From Hofstenia miamia (taxonomy: Eukaryota > Xenacoelomorpha > Acoela), in NCBI GenBank assembly GCA_004352715.1, contig SCFE01000023.1, positions 1,113,599-1,177,598 on the forward strand: DNA of 64,000 nucleotides, read 5' to 3'. Shown here in pieces: positions 50,506 through 62,177 of the stretch; the first letter of the stretch is position 1; each line of letters opens with the position of its first letter. Both the position numbers and the translations under genes were made by a program. The notes beneath the pieces are model-generated. The model made no database searches, was not told the origin of the DNA, and saw only the letters and a program-made list of their open reading frames with translations.

Positions 50506-50924
50506 ATTATGACTATATTTCTAGCAAATCGCAATTATGATATTTTCTATCAATTACATCATTATGGTTTACATTGCTATGGCAGTTGACCTCACTTAGC
50601 ATTGAAAAATATATAAGTCAGTACACAAATAAATATACTTAAAAATTTATTTAAAAACCCAAGCATAATTATTTCTCTAGTGGGATGTGTCAACTGATAT
50701 TTACATTTTAATATATTTGCATAAGAACTTTCAACTTTAGAGTATCCCTTTCAATATTAGAAAAATACAGTTTCTGCTAATACTATTTGTAAGTTCTATA
50801 AAAAATCACTTTATCAAAAAGCATAACTCATTTCAATGGAATTTCTCCCAAAACATTCCTGCGAACAAGGATTTTCTATAATTTTGGCCGGTAATATTAC
50901 CATGAAATTTACAAGCAGCTACAG

Positions 50925-50972
50925 GACGGTAAATTGCCGGCTCCGGCCGACCGGTAGCCGGTTCCATCTCTG
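50925..50972. mobile_element. Solitary end of another hAT-like MITE
   Basis: GC-rich stretch in AT-rich surroundings: TTGCCGGCTCCGGCCGACCG, then a second CCGGTAGCCGGTT block, ending CCATCTCTG. This resembles a CAGAGATGG-type hAT terminus. No opposite end was found nearby. The rest of 50514-51868 shows nothing recognisable. Confidence 0.45.
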
Positions 50973-51868
50973 GGTGGGAGTAAGAATTGCTTGATCTGTG
51001 CCAATACGTGGTAGAGACTTTTTGTTAAATATGGTTTCTAGAATTCTCTTGTTGCACCTGTTATGCAAAGATTAATCGTTTCAACAAGCCTCTTTCTACT
51101 TTTGATTCAAGGAAATGTTTCACGCTTTGTATAATTCAGGCACAGTTTGATTATTTTCATAAATTGTGAGAGGGCATAGGAAAAGGGATCTATAGAACAT
51201 TTTTCTTGTTTTTAGAAAATTACGGTTAAACTTTCGTAAATTTACGTTTATCTTTGAGTGACATTTTGTCTATTGTGTGAAGTGTAAGTTGATTGGTTAA
51301 AGCTAAAAGATCTTTCCCTGTCGTTGTTTTGTATTATATGGATGATTCANCAGAACTTATGAAGTAATGTGATAAAAAACTTGACAAATGTATGATGTTT
51401 AGTAGTATAACTGTGATTGACATACTATTATTTTTTTGATTGTAACTTCATAATGCAAATCAAAATTAAATTAATACATAGAAATTTTAATAACTTAAAG
51501 GTATATGCATTGTATAATTAACATAACTCAAATTTCATTTTTTGACACTATAGGTCCCGTTTCCTATGCCCCCTCACAATTTTGTTCTTGTTTTAACAAA
51601 ATATTTTTATTTAAATAAATCTAGGGTGTGTTGCATGAATTTAAGCTTAGATAATGTCTGTTTTTTGAATTTGCATTTCCATTCATTTCCTTCCATTTGC
51701 ATATGCAACCCTCCTCTTTTTAATTCACTATATAACTCTATGCATAAAATTAAAGGAAATAGAATTTGTGGGATATACTTGTAATTAACGCGTTAACTAA
51801 AGGTGTATAATTCGTTAATGCTCTATAGATATTGCCTGTTTATTATACAGTTTAATTAGATTTCAGCC

Positions 51869-52507
51869 ATGCCTGTGGCTAATCTATCGCTTGATGATTT
51901 ACAGAATCTGCCTGACGCCCAATTTGCTTCGGTGGTTGGTGCTTTAAAGAAGGATACCATCATCTCTCTCCTTCGCCAAGCTGTCACCTCCCTGTCACGT
52001 TCATGTCTTGTCATCTCTGTCAGACTCCCTTGCTAAGCTCACCCCCGATGTTTCGTTCACGCATTTTCAAATGTTGTCCTACAGTGCTTCTGCATCACGT
52101 ACCATTACTAATCGTCTTAATTATCCTGCCCCACGTTCTTCTCCTACTGCTGCTCTCTCTCTCTTGTGACACCACTTGCCCCTGAACAGTCTAGTAACCG
52201 CAATCATCGCCCTAGTCACCTCCTTCGCACTATTTCTTCCTGTCAACTTCCGGTTGTTCCGATTAGTTCTCTTCCTCATCCTCCTCGTAAAGCTCAGATC
52301 TATATCGGCCGTTTTGCTTATTCTGTTTCTGCTTCTGATGTTGCTGATCACCTCCGTTGCTCCTCTCTCCAATTTGATGACGGCCTTCCCATTCCACCAC
52401 ATACGGATTCTCCATTCGCCTCGTCCCATATTGTCTGTAATCAAGAGTCTCATCTTGTTCTCATGGATGCTGAAGTGTGGTCAGATGGCCTTTATTTTCA
52501 TTACTGA
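51869..52507 (+). pseudogene. LINE ORF1 remnant with RRM-like segment
   Basis: ATG at 51869 opens 55 codons (MPVANLSLDDLQNLPDAQFA...) that end at TAA 52034. The coding signal continues in another frame, breaks again near 52165, and then runs to 52507. The last block contains IYIGRFAYSVSASDVADHL, which has the beta-alpha layout of the RRM/esterase-type RNA-binding region in ORF1 proteins of such elements. ORF1 proteins coat LINE RNA. The two frame breaks make it non-functional. Confidence 0.6.
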
Positions 52508-53040
52508 AGCCTGGCTTTATCCTTCTCTTGCTGACAGTGTTGCTTTTACTAACTCCGCACTTAAAGTTCTCTGCCATATGGATCGCTCTAGTGGTCGTCA
52601 TGGTGGTGTTCTGATTGCATCTCATCGCCCTGATCTTGACATCCACCCCTCTCCTTTGAGTCTCTTTCCTTTGATTTCTGTTACGGTTGTGCTGTTGCTC
52701 TCAGTGATCACATTGTTTCTCTTCTCTGTGTTTACAACCCTTCTTCCAGCAGTCCTTTTCGTATTCCCCTTGCTGATTTTTCATCCATGCTTGAGTACTT
52801 TCATGATCAGTTTATCAATGTCTCTCGCCAACTTGGATTTCTCACTCCTCCTCATCTCCTCATCTGTGGTGACTTCAACCTTCCTAATGTTTGTTGGAAT
52901 GCACTTGACTCTAATGACGCCTATGAATCCGCTGTTCTGGATCTTTTTGCTTTCTACTCACTTGAACAACTGGTATTTTCTCCTGCTTCCCCCGCCTCCG
53001 TCATTGACTTGGTTTTGTGATCTCACCCTGATCCTATTTT
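52490..53040 (+). pseudogene. LINE ORF2 apurinic-type endonuclease remnant
   Basis: FITEAWLYPSLADS (ETWL-type motif) and SSGRHGGVLIASHRPDL lie in one frame. After a frameshift near 52690-52780 come HLLICGDFNLPNVCW (catalytic GDFN motif) and FSPASPASVIDLVL in a second frame (52787-53020). This domain nicks target DNA to prime reverse transcription. The motifs are in the correct order for an APE endonuclease of jockey/CR1/L2 elements. Confidence 0.8.
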
Positions 53041-53716
53041 GACACCTTTGTGATCCCTGTTCCGGTTAAACTGTCTAATCGCACATTTGTTTATTTCAGT
53101 CAGTCTGTCAATTCTATTACCCCATCTGCTTGTCCTGTCATTCCACAATGCTCGATCTAACAGTGACTTTGTATCTCTAAATGCTGCTCTTTCTTCTTCA
53201 CTCCCCATGTCTAAGACTCTTTCTCTGCAGAGGACTGGTACATTTTCCTTCACCAAGTTATTTCATCCTTTGTTCCTCGTCGTCGGAAAAAACGTATTTC
53301 TCTCCCTTTCTATTTCTCATTATTTACTGTACAGTTTGAATAAATTTGAATCTTTCAAACGTCGTTACAGTCCTTCCGATTCTTCTAAACTCTCTTCTCT
53401 CACAGAAGACGTTATTAACTTCATGGAACTCGACAAAATCTCCGTTGTCCAGCTTCTCACCTGCATCTCTTCAAGACTCTTATATTTTCTTGCGTTCCCC
53501 GTATTCCAAACCTGACCTCCCCAGTTTGAATTGGAATAATCTTTCTGCTTACTCGGATCTGGAAAAAGCTGATCTCTTCAATACCTATTTCTCCTCGAAT
53601 TTTTCTGATCCTCTCTCTCTCTCTGTCCTGGTCCTCCTGCCACCTCTCCACTGATTCGGCTATGTGACATCGTCTTCAACTCCCATAATATTTCCCTCTA
53701 GCTTAAGTCCTGCAAG

Positions 53717-54720
53717 TTGTCTGATTCTTGCAATCCTGATGGTATCCCATCCCTTGTAATACACGAAACTTCCTCAACTCTTTCAATCCATTTAAAGCAT
53801 CTCTTCTCCTACACTTGCTCCTCTAAGCGTTTTCCGCCTTGCTGGAAAACATCTTGGATCTCTCCACTGTTGAAATCTAATCAGTTTCCCTCCTCTCAAG
53901 TCACTTCTTATCGTCCAATAGCTAATCTTTCTCGGCTATCAATCATCTTTGAGCGTCTTGTTTTTCGTTATGTGTTCCCTAAAATTCGTCACCTCTTCCC
54001 CGCTTCTAAGCATGGGAACATTCCGGTTCGTTCTACCATCACTAACTTTCTCACTTTGATTGAAAACTGCTATTTCCACTCTGATCGTAATGATCCTGGT
54101 TGCATTATCTTTCTTGACATTTCTAAAGCTTTTGATCGGCTCCCTCATTCTATCCTTCTTGACAAATTAAGTTTATTTGGATTTGATGCCAGTCTTACCT
54201 ATCTTTTCTTCCTTGTTGCCATTAACGACCTCCCTCATTCTGTTCTCAACTCGTTTTGTCTGTTGTATGTCGACGACACTGCGATTTTTTATGTTGGTTG
54301 CTCTTTTGCTTCTAACATTTCTTCTGATCTTGAGCACTTGTCTACTTGGTCCTCTGTCAACCATTTTGATTTTAGCCCAGCCAAGACATATGGTGTTTGC
54401 TTTTCTGTATCTCCCCTTCTGATCTTCCTCTTCCAGTTAACTTTTCCAATCATCATACTCATCTTGGAGTTCAACTTGCTGACAACTTAAATTGGTCTGG
54501 TCATGTGTCCTTAGGTCTCCGCAAAGCTAATTCCTCACTCTTTGCCCTCTTCCGCAATGTTCCCTTTAATTCCACGGCTGCTGTGAAACTCTCTTTGTTC
54601 AAGTCCATTCCTCGCGCCATTCTTCTCTATGCTTCTCCCTGTTAGTGGCCTTCCCGTTCCTTGTTGCACTCTATGGAACGTTTCCATAAGCGTGCCTTCA
54701 AATCGATCTCTCAAACAGGC
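53717..54720 (+). pseudogene. LINE ORF2 reverse transcriptase remnant
   Basis: Motifs in order: NPDGIPSLVI, WKTSWISPLLKS, SYRPIANLS, IIFLDISKAFDRLPHSILLD (motif A aspartate present), then LFFLVAINDLPHSVLNS, LLYVDDTAIF (catalytic DD), and in the next frame HLGVQLADNLNWSGHV with the post-RT segment HSMERFHKRAFKSI. The stretch normally holding the QGSxLGP motif between FGFDAS and the LFFLVAINDLP block is missing, an in-frame internal deletion. The main open block is 53717-54490; the frame shifts afterwards. Confidence 0.85.
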
Positions 54721-54867
54721 TTAAACCCCTGTTATAAAATCATTAAACTTCTATCTGTTTTTGGTAGTCTTGATATTCAATTCGTTTTAGTACATATTAA
54801 CAAATTGATGCATAATTATTATTATAGTCACTGTACTTCTTCAATAAAACTCTCAGATTATTGTTAA

Positions 54868-55702
54868 TAATTCACAAATAAGACTGCAAAACAGTAAGCC
54901 ATTTTATATGTCAAAGGTTTCCGTAAATAAGCATGCTTCAATTGTTCTCTTTATAACACAGTACTAGCCATAAAAGACATAGACTAGATTAAAAAAATGT
55001 TAGTGAATAAAAAATTTTACCCCCTAAGAAAATTCAGTCTTTTCAAAAATTTCACTTAGTGATTATTTTATTATCTTTATAATTACGCTTCAAATAAACA
55101 TGATTTCTAAAGCCAATGGGCATCAGCACATCTAAAATATTTCTTTTTCCGTACATAGACCATAAAGCTCTATTGAGGAGCGCCGTGCACATATTCAGAG
55201 ATAATGATGCCCATATGGGAATACGACAGAACAGAATTTTATGACACAAATGAAAGAGGAGACAATTCTTTATTGCGATGCTTTTTCAGATGTTCGATAT
55301 CTATATTAATTTGAAAGTTAAAATTTTTGGAAAAACAACCATGGATTTTAGAAAATTCCTGGGCAATTTAAGATTGAAATGTATAGTTATTTTATAAACC
55401 CATACATTAGAAAGAATGTGCGAATATGTTGAAGATGTCTGCGAAAGTCAATTGCTATACACAAAGTACTTTGAAAGATTAACAATTTTTCAATAAAAAT
55501 TCTGATTTTTAAAAAATGTTCCCAATTCTCTTTACATTAAAATTCAAGTAATCAGAAGGTCTAAGACCTATGAGTGCAACTAACTAACCTCACCTACCTC
55601 AATTAACCTATTAAAACTTTGAGGCACGCCGATAAACAAAGTTAGGGAACTAAGATTTGATACCCTTGTCTAGTTAATTTTTATCATTGCTCAAGAACCG
55701 TT
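54868..55702. other. Non-coding region
   Basis: AT-rich; nothing recognisable. Confidence 0.5.
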
Positions 55703-56592
55703 TTAACCTTTTAAGTAACAACCGGATCGTTTTCGACCCGTCACGTTTTCAAGCAGTATTTTCTATTATACAAATTGAGAAGATAGAAATTTTGAATAGC
55801 TGAAAATCTGAAAGTTCGCAAGGGAGTGTCATTTCATATAAATAATCACGAAAAGAAAATACCTCCTTTAAATGAAAAAATTGAAAGCTGCAGATGTTTA
55901 ACAAGGAACTAGAGTCCTCCTCTAAATGACAGCAGACAATTTTTTTCTTCTGCTATTCTTGTAGAACGGTTTTTACGCACATCGGGACAGTCAGAAATTT
56001 CCACAAACGACAAGTTCTTTCAATAACTCTTACTCACCAAGATCATACATCTCCAAAAAAGGAAAAAAACTTTATTCTTAATTTCAAATCAGCATATGGA
56101 TCAAGAAAATCACAGCAATAGACAAGATTGGAAACCAGAAGTGATTCTGCACTATCACTCAACAAAAGGTGCTATTTACATCCTTAATAAAAGTCTTCGC
56201 AAATATTCAACACAAAGGAAAACGCATTATTGGCTCTTGTACTCTTCTATTCATTTATTGACATAAGTGTATTTAATGCTTATGTCATTTGAAAACATTG
56301 TAAACCGGATTTCACAAACAGAAAACCGCAGCAACGACAACTATTTCTGGAATCACTTGGAAAGTATCTCGTGCAAGGGCTATTTCAAAACGAAACAGGC
56401 CACGTCTATCTCAACATTTTCTTCGGAGCATTCGAGATCCATCCATTCTACACAAGAGATTTTATTGTGCTGTGTGCGCGGACCATGGCAGAAGAAACTA
56501 AAAACTGTCGAACTCTTATAAATGTCAAATTCATGCATGTAAACATCACAGCATGCAGATGTGGATTAACTGCTAATAATGTACGAACATAA
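55703..56592 (+). mobile_element. piggyBac-like element relic
   Basis: Starts with a piggyBac-type terminus, TTAACCTTTTAAG followed by CCGGATCGTTTTCGACCCG. About 230 bp later the C-terminal half of a transposase begins, so the N-terminal half is deleted. No matching right end was found; AATAAA occurs at about 56670. Confidence 0.7.
55931..56592 (+). pseudogene. piggyBac-like transposase, C-terminal half
   Basis: The coding signal moves through three frames: ADNFF (55952), then FTHIGTVRNFHKR (about 55970-56010), then DWKPEVILHYHSTKG...RKYSTQRKTHYWLL (56126-56266), then NRKPQQRQLFLESLGKYLV and on to a stop at 56592. These correspond to the DNFFTS, GTxR, KPExxxxYxxTKGGVD, RKTRRWP and RRxFLxxLGxxLV landmarks of piggyBac transposases. 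The GVD aspartate region is changed to GAIYI, removing a catalytic landmark. Frameshifts and an internal stop at 56264 make it a pseudogene. Confidence 0.75.
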
Positions 56593-56931
56593 TGTTCTTA
56601 TGCAATTGAAAAGTATGTAATTGTATACATCTATTCGTACGCCTATGTCGATCAGTGTTATAAGACATTCAATAAAAATAGACACATTTACAATTGACAA
56701 AAAAATACACGTCTGATTTTATGTGATTCCTCTCTAAATATCATCTGTTCATGGTGTTATTCTAAGTTCTTCAGCATTTGATCAAAATAATCAATGTTCT
56801 TATATTCCAAAGAACCAGGCTTAGAACGATTTACGCAAAAATAGAACACCATCGTATAAAGTAAGCTATATACATGTATATGCTCCTACAATGTATGTTT
56901 AAATGTTCTCTTCTAGGTAAAATATATATAA

Positions 56932-56973
<42 letters not shown>

Positions 56974-58055
56974 TAAATAGTAATGAGCATAATAGAAATG
57001 AATGTATATATTTTTGGATAGACAATATTTTTGAAACATGAAACCAGAAACACTTCGAAAATCTTTTAAACCATCCAATGCGATTTCAAATATGCGTGAG
57101 TCCACAGAAATTGGACATAATTGATATGCCCAAGTGAGCAATTATCACTGACGTATGGAGCGTAAGAAGTGTACAAAACATGATGGAAGTTGTTTATTCT
57201 TAAGTGGCTGTTGAATAGTTAACTCACAAATGTTTATCACTGCCTGCCATTCCATGACCAGCTTCTTCCAAATTAATTAACTGGCACAATTGCATTCCAG
57301 GTTAGACATTGAAATGATCCAGAAGAAAAATACTGATCAATTAATTTTATTTTCGACTACGAATGATCAAACAGCAGCAATAGTAGAGGAAACTAACTGG
57401 TTTGCTCATGTTTCACGGTTAGCATAACAGCAGACATTCTTTCTGAAGAAAATAATAATTGTGTTAATATTGCATGAAATTTGTGATTATAAATAGAATG
57501 AAGACTATGAAAACTGATATTAGTCAAGGAACTTCTATTCAGACGATAAGAAGATATATTTTATAGTAAAACTATGAGATTCCCTCTTCAAAAATAATAT
57601 AGTTAAAACTGCAAGTAAGTTTTGTATGTTTTACTGAAATTAGGAAATTGGAAACATTGTTTAACTTTTAGCTTTGGGAAGACAAATCATTTCGAAATCA
57701 CCGAGCAGAAAATTAGGAAATGAAATAAAATATTTAGTGTATTGTTAAACTTAGAAATTGCCAGTCAAAAGTTTATAATATTGAATTTGTTTATCAACAT
57801 CCAATAGATGCTATAACTTTTTGCAAATGAGTTTTATGGAGATGAAAGTATGAATATTGCTGCTATGGTATAAAGCATACAACTAATAACAGTGAAACTG
57901 CTCAATATTTGTTCAAATGCATACAAATTATTATTTTAGTGGTATTATATGGAAGTTCATATAAAAAATAATGATTAAAGATATAATTTTTTATGGTCCC
58001 CTATATTTAGACGCATCTAAAACATTTTTTATTTTTTGAAATTCTTATATGTACA

Positions 58056-58114
<59 letters not shown>

Positions 58115-58569
58115 CTAGTGCGGGATGTATTTTAACAATGATTAAAAGCAGTGCGGAAAGTAAATTTGTAAAGTATGCTTTCTAATTAATATTCGTAGTA
58201 ATTCAACGTAATCCTGTCAAAGGTTTCATAAACTAATCCCTGAAACTTTTCCCAAGAGAAATAATTTTAAACAATGAAGTCTAAAGTTTATCGATGACAT
58301 TCCACTGAAATAAAAAATTGTGCTTAAATTACACTTGGTGAAATCAGTATACCCAATATTTACACACTCTTTAGAACAATATAATCACACACTCCTGAAA
58401 GAAATTAGTTTTTTTCAATATCTTTAAATTACATGCACATGGAATTTTCAAAAATGAATTTCTTATATTTTCTAGTAATTCAGAAAGTTTCAGCTTTGTG
58501 TTTTGAAAATGCCATACTCAACTCGCAATCGTGCATATACAAATCAAAATTAGCTTTATCTAAACCAAA

Positions 58570-58602
<33 letters not shown>

Positions 58603-59677
58603 GTTAATAACATAAATATTTTTAACTTTTCAAAAATATGATCTTTTAATAAGATGCAAAAATTATTTTTTTGGAATAAGTATAAATATATATATCATTT
58701 TTAAGGAAGATATCACTAATTTCAGTGTTGTAATTTCGCAGAAATTTTTACTATGCATCAATACTGAATTTAAACATCCAATAGTAAATTCTTCTTAAAA
58801 AGAAAAAATTTACATTCTCATTTCGAAATGTTCTACTAGAAAAACAAGAAAGCTTTCAAATAAGCAAATAATATCTAAAATATAAAATATTACATTTCTA
58901 TCTTCATAATAATACATTAATTTACTAGTAAAACAAAAGATTTGTTCTGTAAGTGGCAATTTATAACAGCACCGCTGTTGAAATGCAGTGAAATTGACAA
59001 AAAAAACCTCCACTATTTACAATCAAAACAACATATTACAACAGTTGATGTACGATACAATGCATTTTCTGCATGGTAATTGTGTGATGGAAAAAATCCC
59101 GCGTTTATTGCATAATGTACAAATACTTATGGGTGCTAAAGTGTGAAAAACATGGAAATAATGTGAGAAATTTAGGAAAAAATATAACAGAAAGCTTCTA
59201 GTCACTTTTCAAAATAATCGGGGTTGATAAATAGAAATAGATTATATTTGATTTGTGAAGGTAAACAAATGTTGTCATCGCTTGTCATCAAATAGCGCTA
59301 AAATTCAAAACAACCTGCCAAACATGCTAGTCTGAAAGAAAAGCAGAAGACACATCGCAAATGTATGTCTGCTGGCTTAAACATGAAGTATTTTCTGATC
59401 AGTGATAAGCAATGCATAACGAAGTCTAACAGTAAAACTTAATTGATTTATTAAGCAATTAAAAATTAAATATTGTGCACTTAAGACCAGAACAATTATT
59501 TTTTTAAAAAAATAAGACCACCTCAATATATAAATTTTTTAGTTTTTGCTGAGCAATTGTTCTCAACTAAATTGCTAAACAATTTCTCTAGATCTAAGTG
59601 TATATATATATATTTTATTTATTTATTTATTTATACGGGTGCTCTGATATAGGTTATTATCTGATATATATGGAAAT
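56593..59677. other. Non-coding region with TA microsatellites
   Basis: Long TA runs at about 56935-56969, 58059-58111 and 58571-58600, and a TTTA run at about 59612-59632. No gene seen. Confidence 0.55.
56968..56999. repeat. 32-bp motif beside TA repeat, copy 2
   Basis: Identical to 37580-37611; directly follows a TA microsatellite. Confidence 0.95.
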
Positions 59678-60054
59678 CAGAGCCGTGTTAGGGCTGGGCT
59701 TGGGCTGAAAAAATGGAAAAGATATGCCGAATTTTATAACACTTACTATTCCGTAATCAGTGCACGCAAATACATTGATTTTTATCTAAGTTATAATTAT
59801 AAAGTTGAAAAATAAAGTTTACATTTTGGAGATTTTACATTAGTATCATATACTTTTTTAAATTTCAATTTAGAATTTTCAATTTCAGTGATTAGATTTT
59901 ATTAGAAGTATCTCTATCAGACAATATTTTTGTTTAGCAAACCAATGTTTTGACGAGTAATTTTTAAATGGGCAGGGCCGAATTCGGGCAGGGCTTAAAA
60001 TTTCTTGGGCCGTTCTGGGCTTGGGTCTAAATTTTCGACCCATGTCCATCTCTG
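59678..60054. mobile_element. hAT-like MITE, CAGAG...GGGCTTGGG family
   Basis: 377 bp with left end CAGAGCCGTGTTAGGGCTGG and right end GGGTCTAAATTTTCGACCC then CATCTCTG. The ends share CAGAG and GGGCTTGGG motifs in inverted order. Flanks share only ATGG, so the class rests on resemblance to CAGAGATGG hAT ends. Confidence 0.55.
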
Positions 60055-60069
60055 ATGGGCCCTATGTAT

Positions 60070-61035
60070 TACGTTGCTGGAGAAATTCTTTCGTACTACC
60101 TTTATACATGTGAATTCACGTTGCTCAAATAAAATGGGGACAAATTTTTCGTACCGTTTACAAAACTCATCAAAACGTCTAAGTAAGAAATTTTTCCCCT
60201 TCATTCATAACACAAGACAGAAATCGATTATGTAAGGATACAAATGCACTTGTTAGGACATCAGAGAAGCTTAAGTTTAAGTCATTTACGGCCTCATCGA
60301 TCCGTTTCTCCAGAATCCTCAAATTTGCAGGTTGGGGCCATCGCACACTCTAGAACTCTGCATACTCCAAACGTTCTCAATAATATTTAGGTCAGGACAT
60401 CGACTGGGCCACGGAAGCAACTCAACTCTAACTTCTTCGAAAAAATCCAAGGGCTTCTTAAAGATGTGGAAACTGCAATTTTCCTGTTGTAAAATGAATC
60501 CATCCGGTAGAACATTCCGCATTAAAGGAATTGCATTACTTTTTTTCCGTCCACTAGTGCCAATTGTCGGGACCATCTAAATTGAATTTTTTCTTGTCCG
60601 TGAAAACTACGCAATTCCAATTTTTGATGAAATTAACCACTGGGTACTTAGGCACACTCTTTCTTTTCGGTGCTGTTTTTTCAAAACCATTGAAAACTTG
60701 CCATTTTTGTATACATATTGCATTTTTGACAATGCTCGAACAACCGTTTGTTGAAAGTTTCAATTCGGATCCAATTTTCTTGTAAGAAAGGCCTTCACCA
60801 TTGCTTAATTTTGACCAAGCGCACAAGTTCTTGTGAATGCATAATGATAAAAGTGACAATGCGTCTTATTGTTAGTAAACAACATCGGTCACCGCAATTG
60901 AATCTCAATTTACAATGAAACTTAATAATGGCAAAAAAACTATCTGTACGAAAAAATTTGTCACATTTTTATTCTAGAAAAAAGCGAATTCGCATGTATT
61001 AAAGTGGTACAAAAAAATATTTTTCCCGCGCTGTA
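60070..61035 (-). mobile_element. Tc3-like (Tc1/mariner) element, internally deleted
   Basis: Ends TACGTTGCTGGAGAAA and (reverse strand) TACAGCGCGGGAAAAA, the latter close to the Tc3 terminus TACAGTGTGGGAAA. The inverted repeats extend about 75 bp, sharing ATACATGTGAATTC/ATACATGCGAATTC and GACAAATTTTTCGTAC. A TA dinucleotide lies at each end, the Tc1/mariner target. At 966 bp it is shorter than an intact element of this group. Confidence 0.85.
60319..60859 (-). pseudogene. Tc3-like transposase remnant
   Basis: The upper block (60859-60554) has a helix-turn-helix segment, LSNGEGLSYKKIGSELKLST, then VVFTDKKKFNLDGPDNWH with the first catalytic aspartate. After a frameshift and deletion of the central region, the lower block (60576-60319) reads FILQQENCSFH and ELLPWPSRCPDLNIIENVW. 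The second catalytic aspartate (QQDN in relatives) is glutamate, while the last acidic residue (IEN) remains. About 180 codons are left of roughly 340. It cannot encode an active enzyme. Confidence 0.85.
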
Positions 61036-61074
61036 CTCGAAACAAGACTGGACACTACGCATGCATTTTATTAA

Positions 61075-61098
61075 ATATATATATATATATATATATAA
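61075..61098. repeat. TA microsatellite
   Basis: About 24 bp of alternating TA, beside the first copy of the duplicated segment. Confidence 0.9.
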
Positions 61099-61254
61099 AT
61101 TTGATACTGTTTGAGCTCAACATATTTTTCTAGACCCTCCTCTTCAGGAGCTAAGAGCAAATGAACTTAATACACATTTGTAAAAATATTGTTGCATTAC
61201 TTTGAGATAGTGAAAAAATTTTGCAAAAACAGCATTTAACATTATAAATATAAN

Positions 61255-61300
61255 ATATATATATACATATATATATACATATATATATATACATATATAT

Positions 61301-61334
<34 letters not shown>

Positions 61335-61364
61335 GCATTATTTAAATAGTAATGAGCATAATAG

Positions 61365-61415
<51 letters not shown>
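61255..61415. repeat. TA/TACA microsatellite
   Basis: Alternating TA and TACATA units on both sides of the 32-bp motif. Confidence 0.9.
61337..61368. repeat. 32-bp motif beside TA repeat, copy 3
   Basis: Identical to 37580-37611 and 56968-56999; embedded in a TA microsatellite. Confidence 0.95.
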
Positions 61416-61418
<3 letters not shown>

Positions 61419-61769
61419 TAGATGTAGAGAAATTGGTTAGAAATTAAGTTAAGCAAAAGCGTTGGCTACTCTAAGCATTGCCTCTGTTCAAACACTTAGA
61501 AAATATTTTCATATGCAAATTTGGTACATATTACTGTTTGAGCTAAACATACTGAAAATCAACATATTTTCTAGCACCTGCCTATTCAGGAGCTAAGAGC
61601 AAATGAACTACATTGCATCCTAAGAAAGCTGTGAGTTAGTCAAATTTAAGGGGTGCATAATACACATTTGTCAAAATATTGTTGCATTACTTTGAGCTAG
61701 TGAAAAAGTTTGCAAAAACAGCTTTTCAAATTGTAAATATAAAATATAAAAAAGTCCTTCAATCCTTCC

Positions 61770-62177
61770 TCAGTCGGGATATCTCGAGAAAATCACTACG
61801 GTATTACATAAACCCGTTGTTTGTATTATTTTTTCGCACCATAATGCGAATTGGTTGACTGATAATGACGATTCATAGCGGGAGTTGAAAATCGGTGTTG
61901 CCCTGCGCATTCTGGAGTGATGCCTGATTAATGCGAAGGAAACGTCGCACTTAGAATGAGTGCATTTGACGTATTGGTCGGTAGGGTGATAGTGTTTTCT
62001 ACAGGTGCAGTTTATATAGAAACACGTCAATAAAATATTTAAAGTTTTCCACTTCAATTTTTCAACTATTGTTCCTTTAAAATACTCGCTTTCGTGTCTG
62101 GAATTTGTGTTAATAAATCGGCATTTAAATTTCCACAAAGAAGTGGCGGGCAATTCTATGGTGTCGCCTACAGCCAA
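61770..62177 (-). CDS. Unclassified open frame
   Basis: A frame of about 135 codons on the minus strand, longest in its region and less AT-biased than the surroundings. It reads AVGDTIELPATSLWKFKCRF, then a Cys/His-containing part (CTCRKHYHPTDQYVKC) and a basic part (RHHSRMRRATPIFNSRYES). It opens without an ATG and extends upstream to a stop near 62220. I do not recognise a family. It may be an exon, an element fragment or chance. Confidence 0.25.
   Translation of the reverse strand: MAVGDTIELPATSLWKFKCRFINTNSRHESEYFKGTIVEKLKWKTLNILLTCFYINCTCRKHYHPTDQYVKCTHSKCDVSFALIRHHSRMRRATPIFNSRYESSLSVNQFALWCEKIIQTTGLCNTVVIFSRYPD

Larger units (their letters stand above)
51869..54760 (+). mobile_element. 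Decayed LINE with APE endonuclease (jockey/CR1/L2-like)
   Basis: Non-LTR retrotransposon in the order ORF1 (51869-52507), endonuclease (about 52490-53040), reverse transcriptase (53717-54490) and post-RT region (to about 54720). It is C/T-rich and GC-richer than its flanks. There are at least five frame breaks, and an internal deletion in the RT. No clear 3' tail or target duplication is seen, so both ends are approximate. Confidence 0.85.
61099..61750. repeat. Diverged direct duplication around a TA microsatellite
   Basis: 61099-61253 and about 61519-61748 share long blocks in order (CTGTTTGAGCT, CAGGAGCTAAGAGCAAATGA, AATATTGTTGCATTACTTTG, TTTGCAAAAACAGC). The second copy has an extra block of roughly 55 bp. 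TA repeats and an N at 61254 lie between. Confidence 0.85.
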
